Origin: an uncultured Eubacteriales bacterium
GTDB lineage: Bacteria; Bacillota; Clostridia; Oscillospirales; Acutalibacteraceae
Direction of reading: 5' to 3'
Assembly (NCBI GenBank): GCA_900320415.1
Contig: ONSE01000174.1
Coordinates: 1 to 13,496 of the forward strand
DNA: 13,496 nt
This document shows positions 11,588-13,496 of the stretch, piece by piece. The notes under the pieces are model-generated. The model did not search any database, was not told where the DNA came from, and saw nothing but the letters and a program-made list of their open reading frames with translations. The position numbers and the translations under genes are program-made. How positions within the stretch are numbered: position 1 is the first letter of the stretch; every line of letters begins with the position of its first letter.

Positions 11588-13369
11588 ATGAGTGAAAGAA
11601 TGAAAAACAACGGGCATATTATCAGCAAGCTGTTTCGCAATTCCGTGATCAGTATCATCCTGGCGGCAATTGCCACCATGGTGGGAATTGTCATTGACGG
11701 AATTGTCATCGGAAGATTTTTGGGGCCGGACAGTATGGCGGCATACGGACTGGTTACTCCTGTCATAAATCTCGCAACCGCGTTCAGCGGTATTCTCGCG
11801 ACAGGAGCGCAGATTATCTGCGCGCAGTATCTGGGAGCGGGCGACTCTCAAAAGGCAAGACGCGCCTTTTCCATGTGTATGGTGATAACGGTAATTATCT
11901 CCGCGATAATGATGGCGGTATTTCTTATTTTCAGAGATGGAATCAGTGTAATGCTGGGCGCAAGAGGAAACTCCGCGCATCTGCTGCAGCCAACCTCCGA
12001 CTATATTCTCGGTATTGTTTTTTCTTTTCCTCCCGTGCTGTTCCTGTTTGAGTTCAATTCCCTGATGCGGCTTGACGGAGACGCAAACCGTGTGATTGCG
12101 GCGGTTGTTGTGATGACCGTGCTTGATATCGCGGGAGATCTGGTGAATGTACTGGTGGTTCACGGAGGTATGCTGGGGATGGGCCTCACCACCTCTATGA
12201 GTTATTTCGCGGCGCTGGTGATCATGCTTCTGCACTTCACCAAGAAGGACATCATTTTTAAATTCTCACTGAAGGGTCTGAAGCTGAAGGATTTGGGGGA
12301 TATTGTTCTGACGGGTTCTTCCTCCGCAGTCGGTTCCGCTTCCTCTATGCTGCGCAACGCCGTTCTGAATCAGATTATGGTGGCGACTGTCGCTTCCAGT
12401 ACCGCTGTAGGCGCTTTGGGCGTTGTCAACACCGTGTTTAACTTCACCTCATCGACAATGCTGGGCGTGGCGATGACGACAGCAATGATTGCCGGCATGA
12501 TACTCGGTGAACAGGACAGGACCGCAGCGGAATCTCTGGTGAGGGTAACGGTCAAAACAACGTTGTTTGTCGGAGGTATCCTGACAGCGCTGCTTCTGAT
12601 TTTTGCGGAATCCATTGCGGGCGCGTTCGGCTCGGCTGACGGAGCCGCGATGGTGGGAATGGCAGCAAAGGGACTTCGGATTTACGCGCTCAGCGTTATT
12701 CTCTACGGAATCAACGTTGCTTTCATCAATTATACGCAGGGTATGCGCCGCATGGTGATTTCCGATGTTTTCTGCTTTCTGGTGAACTTTCCGTTTATTG
12801 TCCTGCCCGCTCTCGCGCTTTTCGGAGCAATGGACGCGGATGCGGTATGGTGGTCCTTCCTGATAGGAGAGTTTGTGAATTTTCTCTGCATTGTAGTTCT
12901 TGCCGCCGTCAAGAAGCACGGTTTCCCCTTCCGGATGAAGGATTTCCTTTTCCTCAAAGAGCCCTTCGGGGTCGCGGAGGAAAATGTACTTGACTTTTCA
13001 GTCAGTACAGCTCAGGAAGTGATTCCCGCATCAGAGTCGGTTGCCGCATTTTGTGAGCAAAAAGGAGCAAGTGAGAAAGAATGTATGATGCTTTCTCTGT
13101 TTGTGGAGGAGCTGAGCAACAATATCATCCAGTTCGGATTCTCTGACGGCAAAAAACACAGCATCGATATCCGTGTCATCAAACTGGAGGACGGATGGAC
13201 GCTGCGTATGCGGGATAATTGCAGGAAATTTGATCCTACAGAGTGGATTAAGCTCCACAACAGTGAGGACCGCACAAAAAATATGGGGATCCGTATGGTT
13301 TGCGGTATGGCAAAAAGTGTAAAATATCTCAGTACATTGGAACTGAATAACCTGACAATCACTATTTAG
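11588..13369 (+). CDS. MATE-family transporter fused to a C-terminal RsbW-like kinase domain
   Basis: Residues 1-445 form a full-length MATE (MOP superfamily) transporter with about 12 helices in two halves. The first contains I-D-G-I-V-I-G-R-F-L-G (36-46) and G-A-Q-I-I-C-A-Q-Y-L-G (73-83), typical of bacterial MATE proteins. A 20-30 residue linker leads to a GHKL ATPase domain (about 467-593) with N box F-V-E-E-L-S-N-N (505-512, E508 and N512), a G1-like segment R-D-N-C-R-K-F-D-P (542-550) and G2-like N-M-G-I-R-M-V (565-571). In G1 the usual glycine is Cys545, whereas the separate kinase keeps glycine. The domain should face the cytoplasm and could phosphorylate or bind the STAS protein encoded next. 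The reading frame is uninterrupted, so this is a true fusion. The start is uncertain: ATG 11588 has only a weak ribosome site and M5 is an alternative. Transport substrate is unknown. Confidence 0.9.
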   Translation: MSERMKNNGHIISKLFRNSVISIILAAIATMVGIVIDGIVIGRFLGPDSMAAYGLVTPVINLATAFSGILATGAQIICAQYLGAGDSQKARRAFSMCMVITVIISAIMMAVFLIFRDGISVMLGARGNSAHLLQPTSDYILGIVFSFPPVLFLFEFNSLMRLDGDANRVIAAVVVMTVLDIAGDLVNVLVVHGGMLGMGLTTSMSYFAALVIMLLHFTKKDIIFKFSLKGLKLKDLGDIVLTGSSSAVGSASSMLRNAVLNQIMVATVASSTAVGALGVVNTVFNFTSSTMLGVAMTTAMIAGMILGEQDRTAAESLVRVTVKTTLFVGGILTALLLIFAESIAGAFGSADGAAMVGMAAKGLRIYALSVILYGINVAFINYTQGMRRMVISDVFCFLVNFPFIVLPALALFGAMDADAVWWSFLIGEFVNFLCIVVLAAVKKHGFPFRMKDFLFLKEPFGVAEENVLDFSVSTAQEVIPASESVAAFCEQKGASEKECMMLSLFVEELSNNIIQFGFSDGKKHSIDIRVIKLEDGWTLRMRDNCRKFDPTEWIKLHNSEDRTKNMGIRMVCGMAKSVKYLSTLELNNLTITI

Positions 13370-13386
13370 TTAAAGGAGAAAAGCGT

Positions 13387-13496
13387 ATGAACATCAAAAG
13401 AAAAAAAGAAGGAACCACACTGAGTGTTTCGGTGAACGGAAGGATAGATACGGCAACCTCTCCTGAGTTTGAGTCGGGCGTCAAGCCTTATCTTGA
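13387..13496 (+). CDS. STAS-domain anti-sigma-factor antagonist (partial, 5' end)
   Basis: AAAGGAG (13372-13378) and ATG 13387 open a frame that runs to the window end (36 full codons). The product shows L-S-V-S-V-N-G-R-I-D-T-A-T-S-P-E-F-E (about 12-29), the first strand and turn of SpoIIAA/RsbV-type STAS domains. The phosphorylated Ser/Thr lies further on and is not in the window. It is 17 bases downstream of the fusion gene, in the same orientation as the phosphatase and kinases, and completes the partner-switching set. A target gene may follow outside the window. Confidence 0.85.
   Translation, partial: MNIKRKKEGTTLSVSVNGRIDTATSPEFESGVKPYL

Noticed and set aside
11426..12235. 269-codon minus-strand frame opposite the kinase and MATE genes
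   Set aside because: Composition rich in His, Asn and Arg, antisense to hydrophobic coding sequence; no promoter or ribosome site.

Overview
The window looks like chromosome from a spore-forming, probably gut-associated Clostridia member (Oscillospirales/Ruminococcaceae-like). The reasons are the near-50% GC, the strong Shine-Dalgarno sites, the TTGACA/TATAAT-type promoters, a SleC-like spore cortex-lytic gene pair, an ECF-type 'Gx transporter' gene and a Bax-inhibitor/YccA gene. This placement is inferred from gene content, not from a database comparison. All annotated genes have intact reading frames apart from the two cut by the window edges. I see no rRNA, tRNA, CRISPR array or complete insertion sequence.

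Layout. (1) 1-532 (+): the last codons of an upstream gene, then a Gx-transporter/heptaprenyl-diphosphate-synthase-component-I-like membrane protein. (2) 546-2355 (+): a long perfect inverted repeat, then two overlapping genes that together match a spore cortex-lytic enzyme SleC. The prodomain and the enzyme with its wall-binding repeats are separate polypeptides. (3) 2354-7200 (-): metY (O-acetylhomoserine sulfhydrylase), mgtE (Mg2+ channel/transporter) and a membrane-anchored polysaccharide deacetylase with FnIII-like domains. metY and mgtE each have their own promoter and a structured leader: metY has a candidate Cys-containing leader peptide with competing helices, and mgtE has an intrinsic terminator placed before the gene. 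(4) 7470-8460 (+): a Bax inhibitor-1/YccA family gene with its own promoter and terminator. (5) 8535-9342 (-): an unrecognised six-helix membrane protein with its own promoter, next to a 60-bp inverted-repeat element flanked by a 4-bp direct repeat. (6) 9508-13496 (+): an apparent four-gene operon.

The operon is the most striking part. It encodes a multi-spanning membrane protein with a SpoIIE/RsbU-type PP2C phosphatase domain, a stand-alone RsbW/SpoIIAB-like kinase, a MATE-family transporter fused at its C terminus to a second RsbW-like kinase domain, and a STAS-domain antagonist cut by the window end. This is a complete partner-switching set (phosphatase, kinase, antagonist) in which one kinase is built into a multidrug/metabolite exporter-type membrane protein. 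A signal sensed by the membrane phosphatase and/or the transport state of the MATE domain could set STAS phosphorylation. The final target is not visible here.
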